Of a stretch of DNA of 64,000 nt, positions 8,990 through 17,064 are shown piece after piece. The stretch comes from JAJFKB01 sp965230515 (GTDB taxonomy: Bacteria > Pseudomonadota > Gammaproteobacteria > Pseudomonadales > IMCC2047), in NCBI GenBank assembly GCA_965230515.1, contig OZ246007.1, positions 3,100,001-3,164,000 on the forward strand, written 5' to 3'. The position numbers and the translations under genes were made by a program. Under the pieces are notes generated by a model. It did no database searches. It saw only the letters and a program-made list of their open reading frames with translations, and was not told where the DNA came from. The first letter of the stretch is position 1, and the number at the start of each line of letters is the position of its first letter.

Positions 8990-10129
8990 ATGGTTTCAAT
9001 TATTGGAGCAGGCATAACTCAATTTGGTCGTCATCTAGAACGAACGATCGTCTCGCTCGCGTTGGAGGCTACCACACTGGCCTTGAAAGACGCAGGATTA
9101 GTCAAGGAAAGAATTGGTGCCTGTTATTTTGCCAATACTCTGGGTCCTCTGTTGTTCAGTGATACCACCATTGGGCAAAACCTGACTGCAGCGGCCGGAT
9201 TGAACAAAATACCCGTAGTGAATGTTGAGAATGCCTGCGCCTCTGGATCCAGTGCTTTCCATCTGGCACGTAATGCCATTCTGGCTGGAGATTGTGAAAT
9301 AGCATTAGTGGTTGGCGCAGAAAAAATGTGTGTGCCGGACTTCGGATTGCTTAATTCCGGAGCAACCGAGTTAGACACCCAATTAGGCATGGTGGTACCG
9401 GCGGGGTTTGCGCTAAGGGCGCAACGTCATATGTATGAATACGGTACTACAGTGGAACAGATGGCTCAGGTCACGGTTAAAAGCCGTCAGCATGCTGCAT
9501 TAAACCCCTTAGCCCAATTCCGTCAGCCGGAAAGTCTGGAGCAGGTTCTCAGTGGGCCTGTAATCGCCGACCCGCTTACCCGATCCCAATGTTGTCCTAT
9601 TGCCGATGGTGCAGCGGCTTTGATTTTAGCGAGTGATGAAGTGGCTGCTCATTTTGAGCGCTCTGTGCAGGTAAGATCCTCTGTTCTGGCTTCCGGCAGC
9701 TTTGAAGAGCCTTGTGACTTCACTCATTGGGATACCGATTATCGGACCGTCCAATTAGCTTATGAGAAAGCCGGAATAGGCCCCGAAGATTTGGATTTGG
9801 TCGAGTGCCATGACGCCTTCACCATTGCTGAAATTCTCCACTACGAAGCACTGGGCTTGTGCGAAAAGGGCCAGGGTGGCGTTCTGGTGGCATCCGGAGC
9901 GACGACTTTGGGTGGCCGTATACCGGTCAATGTTTCCGGCGGACTGTTAAGCCGTGGACACCCAATTGCCGCTACCGGTATCGCTCAAATTATTGAATTG
10001 GTTGCCCAGCTTCGTAACGAGGCTGGGGAACGTCAGGTGGAAGGGTGCCAATTAGCGCTGGCGCATTGCATGGGTGGTGATAAGGCAGGTGATACCAAAG
10101 TGTGCACGGTATCGGTTTTGGCACGTTAA
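8990..10129 (+). CDS. Thiolase family protein (SCP2/lipid-transfer-type acetyl-CoA acyltransferase)
   Basis: A 379-residue thiolase of the SCP-x branch. The nucleophilic Cys83 lies in V-E-N-A-C-A-S-G, the catalytic His324 in G-H-P-I-A-A-T-G and the second Cys360 in A-H-C-M-G-G, so the active site looks complete. It is last in the carboxylase operon and directly follows its probable DUF35 partner. Expected reaction: CoA-dependent cleavage of a beta-ketoacyl-CoA. For benzoylacetyl-CoA that gives benzoyl-CoA and acetyl-CoA, the entry compound of the box genes 5 kb further on. A purine-rich site (AAGGA) lies before the ATG. Confidence 0.85.
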   Translation: MVSIIGAGITQFGRHLERTIVSLALEATTLALKDAGLVKERIGACYFANTLGPLLFSDTTIGQNLTAAAGLNKIPVVNVENACASGSSAFHLARNAILAGDCEIALVVGAEKMCVPDFGLLNSGATELDTQLGMVVPAGFALRAQRHMYEYGTTVEQMAQVTVKSRQHAALNPLAQFRQPESLEQVLSGPVIADPLTRSQCCPIADGAAALILASDEVAAHFERSVQVRSSVLASGSFEEPCDFTHWDTDYRTVQLAYEKAGIGPEDLDLVECHDAFTIAEILHYEALGLCEKGQGGVLVASGATTLGGRIPVNVSGGLLSRGHPIAATGIAQIIELVAQLRNEAGERQVEGCQLALAHCMGGDKAGDTKVCTVSVLAR

Positions 10130-10272
10130 TGAAGGAATTGATCTGGAAAATAGGGATTTGTTTTGGAGTAGGGATGTGATTGTTCAGTTAAGTGGTTTAG
10201 TTGCAGGGTAAGGGGTATCCCGGAGTCGATATTAAAACCGGGAGAATTAACTATTAATGGGAGGAATTAGCT

Positions 10273-12621
10273 ATGTCAAATGTACGATCTAAATCGTTCG
10301 GGACTCTGGTTAGCGGAGCGGCTCTGATGCTAATCGTGGAACAGGGGGTGGCACAATCGTCCGTGCTAGAGGAGATTGTTGTTACTGCGCAAAAAAGACA
10401 GGAAAAGCTACAGGATGTACCGGTTTCTGTGACAGCTTTTTCGGCAAAGAGCCTGGAGTCGCGATCCATGTTTAATCTGGCAAACCTGTCTTCGTATACG
10501 CCAAATCTGGATATTAACCATGGAAAGGGAGATGGCGGAAGCACTAATGCCGCTGTGTTTATTCGCGGCGTAGGACAAAATGATTTTATATTTCCAACCG
10601 ATCCTGGGGTGGGGATTTATGTTGATGGCGTCTATATTGCTCGCAGTATTGGCGGAATGCTGGATCTGTCTGATGTCGAGAGGATTGAGGTGTTGAGAGG
10701 GCCCCAGGGCACTCTTTATGGGAAAAATACCATTGGCGGTGCAATCAATGTTGTAACCTCAAGGCCTTCGAGTGAAATGACCGGTAGTGTTAAAGTGACG
10801 CTGGGCGAGCGTGAGCGTCAGGACTTCGAGGCAAATGTCAGTTTGCCGTTGGTAGCTGATTCGCTGTATGCGAAATTGGCGCTGGTCAGTAAAAATCAGG
10901 ATGGTTTTAGTGAACGGGTTGGCAGCGATCTTGATCTCGGAGACACTAATGTTGATGCATTGCGTGCCGGGCTGAACTGGATTGCCTCAGAGGATGTAAC
11001 ACTTTATTTGAGTGCAGATGTTTCCCGAATTCGTCAGAATGGCGCGCCGGGGACGTTGCTCGAAACCTTCAATGCGCCCGGGGGGCTTTATGGCCTGTAC
11101 AACGCGCTGGCCGCTCCCTTTGTCGGTTTTCAGTTAGGGCTGCCTCCCGGTAGCCTGTTTGACGATCGTTGGGTAACTGGTGATCACGAGAAGTCCTTTG
11201 GCACGGGCCCTACCGAAGATGAAAATGATACCTGGGGAGTGACCGCTACTCTTGACTGGGATCTCGGCGATAATATGCAGTTTAAATCCATCACCGCCTA
11301 CCGTGAAATGGAAGCGACGATTCGAACTGATATCGACTATTCGCCCTTTCCCATTATACATACAGATGAAGAACAGGATCAGGAGCAGTTCAGTCAGGAA
11401 TTTCAGTTAAGCGGTGAATCCCTAGAAGGGCGGCTAAACTGGTTGGTTGGGGCCTACTATTTGAGTGAGGATATTACCGATTTAAATACGACCTTACTGG
11501 CATCGGGCATATTCGATACTTTAAATATTCTACCGGCAGCCGTAGTTCCTTTGGTCCCGGGTCTGATGTGTCCTGCGGCACCTCCTGCCCCCTGTGCGGG
11601 TGGCGCGGGTAACCCGCTGAACACCCTGTTTGATCTGGATGTCATGCCCTACACAGCGTTGGATACGACCAGCTGGGCAACCTTTGTCCACCTAAGCTAC
11701 GCATTGACGGATAAGTTTAGCATTACACTTGGGGGCCGTTATTCTTATGAGGAAAAGGATTACTTCATTGACTCGGTATTTCCGAATTCCGGTAACATCG
11801 CCAGTCCGCCAACCAAGGATTCGCAGGATTGGTCAAAATTCACACCGAAGTTTGGTATAGATTATCAGATTAATAACGAGATAATGATCTATGCTTCTGT
11901 AACCCAGGGCCAAAAAAGTGGTGGCTGGAACCCGCGCCCTCTGCAGCCGGCTGAGTTCAAGCGTTATGATCAAGAAGAGCTAACGGCCTATGAAATTGGC
12001 TTGAAATCCACCCTGCTTGACGGACGTATGACCTTCAATCTGGCCGCGTTCTATAGCGAGTATGAGGATCTGCAATTATTTGCCAATTCGATCAATCCGG
12101 CTAACGGGTCGCTGCTGCTGACTGTCGACAATGCGGGTGATGTCGATCTCCATGGCTTCGAACTGGAAGTGGTTGCCAGACCCAGTGCAAATTTTGATCT
12201 CAACTTCAGTGTTGGTTACCTGGAAAACGAATACCAGTCATTGGCTGCTAACACTGGTTATTCAGAGAGTAACAGTCTTCCCCAAGCGCCTCGCTGGACA
12301 ATCAATGGAGGAGCGCAATACCGGCTGGATTTGAGTGATGCGATGGGTGCATTAACTGTTCGAGGTGATATTAGTTATCGAGGTAAGACCTATAACGATC
12401 CTCAGAATACGTCGGAAATTGTTCAGTCGGGATATAGCATTATAAATGCACGGGTTAGTTGGGTAAGTCCCAGCGAAACATGGCAGTCATCTTTGTTTAT
12501 TACCAACCTGACCGACAAAGAGTATTTTACCAGCGCAGAGTCAATTCCTGCTTTTGGTATACGTAATGCCGTCTATGGTAAGCCACGAGAATGGGGACTT
12601 TCGCTTTCTTATCACTTCTAA
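10273..12621 (+). CDS. TonB-dependent outer-membrane receptor (first copy)
   Basis: A 782-residue receptor with a signal peptide of about 27 residues ending near A-Q-S. The E-E-I-V-V-T-A-Q-K-R TonB box/plug start follows at about 33-42. The plug domain contains R-G-V-G-Q and V-L-R-G-P-Q-G-T-L-Y-G (about residues 98-155). A 22-strand barrel ends in an aromatic residue (Y-H-F), as outer-membrane insertion requires. It belongs to the Cir/FecA-like group common in aquatic proteobacteria that import aromatic or polymer-derived compounds. It follows the thiolase by 143 bases with a strong GGGAGGA site, so it may be a separate unit or a distal operon gene. Its place suggests uptake of the ketone or a precursor; iron import is the alternative. 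Confidence 0.85.
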   Translation: MSNVRSKSFGTLVSGAALMLIVEQGVAQSSVLEEIVVTAQKRQEKLQDVPVSVTAFSAKSLESRSMFNLANLSSYTPNLDINHGKGDGGSTNAAVFIRGVGQNDFIFPTDPGVGIYVDGVYIARSIGGMLDLSDVERIEVLRGPQGTLYGKNTIGGAINVVTSRPSSEMTGSVKVTLGERERQDFEANVSLPLVADSLYAKLALVSKNQDGFSERVGSDLDLGDTNVDALRAGLNWIASEDVTLYLSADVSRIRQNGAPGTLLETFNAPGGLYGLYNALAAPFVGFQLGLPPGSLFDDRWVTGDHEKSFGTGPTEDENDTWGVTATLDWDLGDNMQFKSITAYREMEATIRTDIDYSPFPIIHTDEEQDQEQFSQEFQLSGESLEGRLNWLVGAYYLSEDITDLNTTLLASGIFDTLNILPAAVVPLVPGLMCPAAPPAPCAGGAGNPLNTLFDLDVMPYTALDTTSWATFVHLSYALTDKFSITLGGRYSYEEKDYFIDSVFPNSGNIASPPTKDSQDWSKFTPKFGIDYQINNEIMIYASVTQGQKSGGWNPRPLQPAEFKRYDQEELTAYEIGLKSTLLDGRMTFNLAAFYSEYEDLQLFANSINPANGSLLLTVDNAGDVDLHGFELEVVARPSANFDLNFSVGYLENEYQSLAANTGYSESNSLPQAPRWTINGGAQYRLDLSDAMGALTVRGDISYRGKTYNDPQNTSEIVQSGYSIINARVSWVSPSETWQSSLFITNLTDKEYFTSAESIPAFGIRNAVYGKPREWGLSLSYHF

Positions 12622-12634
12622 CCATGCGCCCATA

Positions 12635-12672
12635 GAGCCCGCAGGTGGCTATTATTGCTGCCTGTGGGTCTC
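12635..12672. terminator. Hairpin between convergent genes
   Basis: An imperfect inverted repeat (GAGCCCGCAGG against CCTGTGGGTCTC, one bulge and one G-T pair) lies between the stops of the receptor gene and the minus-strand SRAP gene. It could end transcription from both sides. There is no strong T-run, so the call is moderate. Confidence 0.45.
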
Positions 12673-12680
12673 TTATTCTT

Positions 12681-13346
12681 TCAACTAATCAGCTGTTTTT
12701 TTCCTACCACTTTGGGTCTGCTTTTGTTGCTGCCGATGTTAATTGACTTATCGACTGGCATAACCTCAAGTGACTGGGGTATTCTTGGTTCAAGAAAGGG
12801 CAGCAGGCTGTAGATGTCTGATTCTGAATTAAGCCATGCCTTCATTTCGGTATCTTTTAGTATTACCGGCATGCGGGAGTGAACATGCCTGAACTCTGAA
12901 GGTGCCTCGGTGGTGATGATGCTGAAAGAATAAACAGACTCTGGTTTCCAGTAATCCCATACTCCAGCAAAAGCAAAGGCGCCCTCTGATGGTTGAATCA
13001 AAAGGGGTAGTTGGCCCTGCTCCGTTTTTTGCCACTCAATAAAAGAGGTTGCAGGAATGATGCAGCGTTGTCTTTTGAAGGGTTGGGCATAGGCTTTACT
13101 TTGCAGCAGGTTTTCGGCCCGGGCATTAAACATGGCGTAATCGGTTGTCGGGCCGTTTGACCAGCTTGGGACCAGCCACCAGTGCATATCCAGCATTATG
13201 GTCTGTCCCTGTTGCCGAAAAATGACAGCTGCCTGTTCCGTCGGGCATATATTAAAACGAACCGGCAAAGGCCCGGTTTTAATATTAAGTATTTCCATTA
13301 ATGTTTGAACCATCGGGCTATCGGTCAGATTATAACGACCGCACAT
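12681..13346 (-). CDS. SRAP/HMCES (YedK) family abasic-site shielding protein
   Basis: This family forms a covalent thiazolidine link with abasic sites in single-stranded DNA through Cys2 after removal of Met1. The ATG at 13346 puts Cys exactly at position 2 (M-C-G-R-Y-N), so this start is chosen over a TTG two codons upstream. Other conserved elements are R-F-N-I-C-P-T, the W-W-L-V-P-S-W segment, F-N-A-R-A-E, the F-I-E-W motif with the catalytic Glu, and H-S-R-M-P with the conserved His. About 221 residues is the normal length. It is a DNA-maintenance gene without a functional tie to the catabolic neighbours and is probably transcribed alone or behind boxR1 (30-base gap, same strand). Confidence 0.9.
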   Translation of the reverse strand: MCGRYNLTDSPMVQTLMEILNIKTGPLPVRFNICPTEQAAVIFRQQGQTIMLDMHWWLVPSWSNGPTTDYAMFNARAENLLQSKAYAQPFKRQRCIIPATSFIEWQKTEQGQLPLLIQPSEGAFAFAGVWDYWKPESVYSFSIITTEAPSEFRHVHSRMPVILKDTEMKAWLNSESDIYSLLPFLEPRIPQSLEVMPVDKSINIGSNKSRPKVVGKKQLIS

Positions 13347-13376
13347 TATCAATCCCCTTGTTTGTTTTTTTAAGCC

Positions 13377-14261
13377 CTAGCTTATAGCACTGTGGTCATT
13401 TCGTAGAATCGAAGTGTTGGTGTGTAACAACGTGATTAACTCCGCAAAGGACTGCTCAATGCTTATTCCGGAAGTGTCGAGAATTGCGTCAGCCTTTTCA
13501 TAATACGGACTTCGTTCAATTAAAATCTGCTGAAGGTCCTGCATCGCCTCTTTATTATCTGCCATCGGTCTCAGGTCACCCTGATCGATAACGCGTTGCA
13601 TGTGTTCTTCCGGTGTTGCTTTAACCCAGATCACAAAACAATTGGTCAATAACAGGTTGAGTGTTTTTGGCTCGGAGACAATGCTGCCACCTGTTTCGAG
13701 GCAGCAGCTCGGGTATTGATTGAGAGTCGACATCAGCGCCTTCTCTTCAAGGCGCTGGTATCCGGATTGGCCGGATAATGAAAAAACTTCAGAGATGCTC
13801 ATTCCAGCCAGTTTCTCAATCTCATCGACCAGCCGAATAAAGGGGAGATTCCGTTCCGTTTGCAGCATCTTTCCCAGCGTCGTTTTTCCGGCCCCGCGCA
13901 ATCCGACCAAAGCAATCCTTTGATGCGCACTGTTTTGTCGTGAAAACTGTTGGTAGAGCATTTCAAGGGCTTGCTGTTGCTGTTCGCCGGTAAGTTCACT
14001 CAATAGTTGCATGATCAGTGACAACTCCGGGCTCTGTTCCGGTTGGGTGCTCACCAGATCCGAAACATCGGTGCCCAGTGAGTTCGCCACCTGGCGTAAC
14101 AGGCTGATTGATATGTTGCCTTTTCCCTGTTCAAGATCAGCGAGATAGCGCTCCGACACCAGCGAGTCATGGGCCAGTATTTTTCGGGTCATCCCTCTAC
14201 GGGCGCGAAAACTCCTGACCTTATCGCCAACCTGCTGAAGAAATTGTTGGTTTGTATCCAT
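13377..14261 (-). CDS. boxR: BoxR/BzdR-type regulator 1 (XRE HTH + shikimate-kinase-like domain)
   Basis: A 294-residue two-domain regulator. Residues about 12-68 form an XRE/Cro-type helix-turn-helix; a linker leads to a shikimate-kinase-like domain with Walker A G-L-R-G-A-G-K-T at 120-127. In this family (BzdR, BoxR) the kinase-like domain senses benzoyl-CoA or a related CoA ester and the HTH represses catabolic promoters until the effector binds. It lies 45 bases downstream of the DUF4863 gene on the same strand and probably shares its promoter, which carries the box-type operator at 14918-14931. That gives a negative feedback loop. A second paralogue lies at 22784-23704. Confidence 0.88.
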   Translation of the reverse strand: MDTNQQFLQQVGDKVRSFRARRGMTRKILAHDSLVSERYLADLEQGKGNISISLLRQVANSLGTDVSDLVSTQPEQSPELSLIMQLLSELTGEQQQQALEMLYQQFSRQNSAHQRIALVGLRGAGKTTLGKMLQTERNLPFIRLVDEIEKLAGMSISEVFSLSGQSGYQRLEEKALMSTLNQYPSCCLETGGSIVSEPKTLNLLLTNCFVIWVKATPEEHMQRVIDQGDLRPMADNKEAMQDLQQILIERSPYYEKADAILDTSGISIEQSFAELITLLHTNTSILRNDHSAIS

Positions 14262-14306
14262 AGCTTTGCGTGTCTGCTTGCTTTGTAATGAAGAATGGTG
14301 CGAATG

Positions 14307-14786
14307 CTAGCCTGGTCTGCTGAACTCGATTGCGCCATTAGGCAGCAGATACAATATCAAAGCACGCCCCTCTGTTACTGTGGGGCTGTGGGCGCTATCC
14401 GGGCCATAAACCAGCCAGCCCGCGCCTCTGTTATCAAATTTGGCGTCGCTATCCTGGGGCATGATCATGTCGATTTCACCCTCTGGATGGCGGTGGTGTG
14501 GACCTTTTATGCTGGTCATTTCAACCACATCGACACTGCAGCCCTGCAATTGCTCATTTGGCTTGATGATGCGACCATATTTGATGCCACCACCTTCATG
14601 TTGACACATCTCTCCGGCTTGAATACCGCTGTGACATGCTTGTTCTATCGTTTTAAACAGTTCACTGTCGGCAGGGAACTGGCTGTTCAGTTGCTGCTCG
14701 AGGCTGCTGTCCAGCGGTTTGCCTTTTATAAGATCTGTAACCTTCGATAACAGCGTTTGAAATTCAGATATTGAGAAATTGCTCAC
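14307..14786 (-). CDS. DUF4863 cupin-like protein of benzoyl-CoA (box) gene clusters
   Basis: A 159-residue protein with cupin-like metal-binding features: H-H-R-H-P-E-G-E near residues 97-104 and a G-P-D-S-A-H segment about 30 residues later, matching the two cupin motifs. It resembles the DUF4863 family, which is often encoded beside box genes and includes, as I recall, 4-hydroxylaminobenzoate lyase (PnbB). Its job in the box pathway is not settled; repair or hydrolysis of a reactive epoxide or CoA intermediate is conceivable. The start is a GTG with AGAGG about 10 bases before it. It is transcribed divergently from boxC and is first in an operon with boxR1. Confidence 0.7.
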   Translation of the reverse strand: MSNFSISEFQTLLSKVTDLIKGKPLDSSLEQQLNSQFPADSELFKTIEQACHSGIQAGEMCQHEGGGIKYGRIIKPNEQLQGCSVDVVEMTSIKGPHHRHPEGEIDMIMPQDSDAKFDNRGAGWLVYGPDSAHSPTVTEGRALILYLLPNGAIEFSRPG

Positions 14787-14917
14787 TTGTTATAACCTCT
14801 TTCCTGTTTCTGTAAAGTGCCAGTTTGTGCCTAAAATCTGAACTGTAATTTGCAAGAAATGGATCAGATTCAAGTTTTCTGGCCAAATAGGGATAGGGAC
14901 ATCATTATTATTTTCGA

Positions 14918-14931
14918 TGTAATATAATGCA
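14918..14931 (+). promoter_or_regulatory. Box-type operator (TGTA-N6-TGCA) over the DUF4863 promoter
   Basis: The 14-mer TGTAATATAATGCA is identical to the one at 23877-23890. It overlaps the minus-strand -10 element of the DUF4863-boxR1 promoter, the position expected for a repressor site. BzdR/BoxR proteins are known to use sites built on TGCA repeats. Confidence 0.7.
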
Positions 14932-14949
14932 TTTTGTAAGTGACTACAA
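14921..14949 (-). promoter_or_regulatory. Sigma70-type promoter for DUF4863-boxR1
   Basis: On the minus strand TTGTAG (14944-14949) and TATATT (14921-14926) are separated by 17 bases. The -10 lies inside the box operator. The predicted 5' leader before the GTG start is about 125 bases. Confidence 0.6.
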
Positions 14950-15256
14950 TCCGCAGAAATTTTGTTTGTAACGCCAGGCATAAAGCACCTTAATTACGAG
15001 AGAGGGAAAGCATCGTAATGATAGACGGGTAAAACCGGTGCCTTTTTTTGAATAGTAATTGGTTTTACAGCTGATTCTTTAAGCATTGCTGAAATGCCTG
15101 GTTAGCCGGTGAAAAGTGAGTGATGGATACGGTTTGTTGCGACAAGACTGTCAGTCTAAAGGGTTAATATTAGGAGTATTAATGTCTTGGAGAAAGGGAA
15201 TTCTGGATCATGAAAGAAAAAAACAGGAAAGCTATCACAAAAATATATGGCACCGC

Positions 15257-15284
15257 TTGACATAGATCAATTATGTAATATAAT
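15257..15284 (+). promoter_or_regulatory. Sigma70 consensus promoter for boxC(BA)
   Basis: TTGACA (15257-15262) and TATAAT (15279-15284) are both perfect consensus hexamers, 16 bases apart. The -10 is embedded in an operator copy and a second operator lies just downstream. A strong promoter of this kind needs repression, which fits control by BoxR. Confidence 0.8.
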
Positions 15285-15287
15285 GCG
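15274..15287 (+). promoter_or_regulatory. Box-type operator on the boxC -10 element
   Basis: TGTAATATAATGCG differs by one base from the exact 14-mer found at 14918 and 23877 and covers the whole -10 hexamer of the boxC promoter. Confidence 0.7.
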
Positions 15288-15303
15288 CTTAACGTTTAGC
15301 AAA

Positions 15304-15317
15304 TGCAGTATCTTGCA
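15304..15317 (+). promoter_or_regulatory. Second operator (TGCA-N6-TGCA) downstream of the boxC promoter
   Basis: TGCA-GTATCT-TGCA lies about 13-26 bases after the predicted transcription start, a classic repressor site. It is 30 bases (about three helical turns) from the operator on the -10, so two bound dimers would face the same side of the DNA. Confidence 0.6.
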
Positions 15318-15397
15318 GTTTATAGATTTTACCTACATATCGATACAATAGACGGGAAATTATTCCAGCATCGTCACCGACCAAGGGGATTAACAGT

Positions 15398-17047
15398 ATG
15401 ATAGATTTTCAAACCAGTCCTGAACAATATAAGCATTGGAAACTCTCTTTTGATGGTCCGGTGGCTCATTTGACAATGGATGTCGATGCATCACAAACGC
15501 TGTTTGACGGCTACGAGCTGAAATTGAACTCCTATGACCTGGGGGTGGATATTGAGCTCTATGATGCCATTCAGCGGTTACGCTTTGAGCATCCTGAAGT
15601 CCGTACGGTGGTGATGGATTCTGCAAAGGAAAAGGTATTCTGTGCTGGCGCCAACATTCGTATGTTGGGTGGCGCTGCGCATGCCCACAAGGTGAATTTC
15701 TGTAAATTTACCAATGAAACACGTAATTCAATTGAAGATGCCAGTGAAAATTCCCAGCAGCGCTATATCTGTGCGGTGAGTGGTACAGCCGCCGGGGGTG
15801 GTTATGAGCTGGCGCTGGCGACCGACCACATTATGATGGCCGATGATGGCTACTCGGCAGTTTCACTGCCTGAAGTTCCTTTGCTGGCTGTTTTGCCGGG
15901 TACAGGAGGTCTGACACGATTGGTTGATAAGCGCAAAGTTCGTCGTGATTTGGCTGACGTGTTCTGTACAGTAGAAGAAGGTGTTAGAGGCAAGCGTGCT
16001 GTTGAGTGGCGTTTGGTTGATGAGGTATTACCCGGATCCAAGTTTAAGCAGGCTGTGCAGGATCGCGCGTTGGAGATCGCAGCTAAATCTGACCGACCAG
16101 AAAACGCAAAGGGAGTTGAATTGACCCCCTTAAAACCTGAAATAACCGATGACGCAGTCAAGTATCAGTATGTAACAGTTGATTTCGATCGTGCAAACCG
16201 GTTGGCCACCTTGACTTTGCGTGGTCCGGAAGCCGGTGTACCGGGTTCACTGGATGAAGCGGCGGCACAAGGTACGGAGTTTTGGTCGTTGGCACTTTGC
16301 CGTGAATTGGATGCGGCAATATTGCATTTGCGATTAAATGAGCTGGAGATCGGCACCCTGGTATTCAAAACGGAAGGGGATTCTGATCTGGTAGCCAGCT
16401 ATGATGCGTTTTTGGCACAACACCAGGATAACTGGTTAATGCGGGAAATTTCACTCTACTGGCGCCGTACGCTAAAACGTATTGATGTTACTTCACGTAC
16501 GTTGCTTGCTTTTGTCGAGCCGGGAAGTTGTTTTGTAGGTGTTCTGGCAGAGCTATTGTTTGCGGTGGACCGAAGCTACATGCTTGAAGGGCAGTTTGAG
16601 AACGATGATCGCCCTGCACCAGTTATACGTTTAACGCAAGCCAACTTTGGCCCGTATCCTATGTCCAATGGCATTACCCGTCTGGAAACCAGGTTTCTCG
16701 GAGAACCTGATTCGGTCGGTGTGGCAAAGGACAGCATTGATCAGGACCTGGATTCTGATGCGGCCTACGAGCTGGGCTTGCTGACCTACAGTCTGGACTT
16801 TATTGATTGGGAAGATGAGACCCGCATGATGATTGAAGAGCGGGCCAGCTTCTCGCCCGATTGCCTGACCGGAATGGAGGCCAATCTCCGCTTTGCCGGT
16901 CCGGAAACGATGGAAACCAAGATTTTTGGACGATTGACTGCATGGCAAAACTGGATCTTCCAGCGACCCAACGCAGTGGGACAAAGCGGCGCGCTGCAAC
17001 TTTATGGAACCGGCGGCCGTCCTGAATATGATTTGAAACGAGTTTAA
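15398..17047 (+). CDS. boxC: Benzoyl-CoA-dihydrodiol lyase (BoxC)
   Basis: BoxC hydrolytically opens 2,3-epoxybenzoyl-CoA to 3,4-dehydroadipyl-CoA semialdehyde and formate. The 549-residue product has the length of known BoxC proteins and carries two crotonase-type regions. The first has C-A-G-A-N-I-R (about residues 86-92) and G-T-A-A-G-G-G-Y-E-L (about 129-138), the oxyanion-hole segments; the second half is the divergent C-terminal domain typical of the family. The gene is first in a boxC-boxB-boxA series with 17 bases to boxB. An AGGGG-like site precedes the ATG. Confidence 0.93.
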   Translation: MIDFQTSPEQYKHWKLSFDGPVAHLTMDVDASQTLFDGYELKLNSYDLGVDIELYDAIQRLRFEHPEVRTVVMDSAKEKVFCAGANIRMLGGAAHAHKVNFCKFTNETRNSIEDASENSQQRYICAVSGTAAGGGYELALATDHIMMADDGYSAVSLPEVPLLAVLPGTGGLTRLVDKRKVRRDLADVFCTVEEGVRGKRAVEWRLVDEVLPGSKFKQAVQDRALEIAAKSDRPENAKGVELTPLKPEITDDAVKYQYVTVDFDRANRLATLTLRGPEAGVPGSLDEAAAQGTEFWSLALCRELDAAILHLRLNELEIGTLVFKTEGDSDLVASYDAFLAQHQDNWLMREISLYWRRTLKRIDVTSRTLLAFVEPGSCFVGVLAELLFAVDRSYMLEGQFENDDRPAPVIRLTQANFGPYPMSNGITRLETRFLGEPDSVGVAKDSIDQDLDSDAAYELGLLTYSLDFIDWEDETRMMIEERASFSPDCLTGMEANLRFAGPETMETKIFGRLTAWQNWIFQRPNAVGQSGALQLYGTGGRPEYDLKRV

Positions 17048-17064
17048 CAGAGGGGATTTGAGAA

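Larger units (their letters stand above)
14787..15397. other. Divergent regulatory gap between DUF4863-boxR1 and boxC
   Basis: This 611-base gap contains no credible gene. It holds a minus-strand promoter for DUF4863-boxR1, a plus-strand promoter for boxC, and three copies of the TGYA-N6-TGCA element, listed separately. The stretch 14960-15250 between the two promoters shows no further structure that I can support. Confidence 0.8.

Noticed and set aside
14295..14750. Plus-strand open frame of 151 codons opposite DUF4863
   Set aside because: Composition is that of an antisense shadow; the minus-strand protein has cupin motifs and a promoter.
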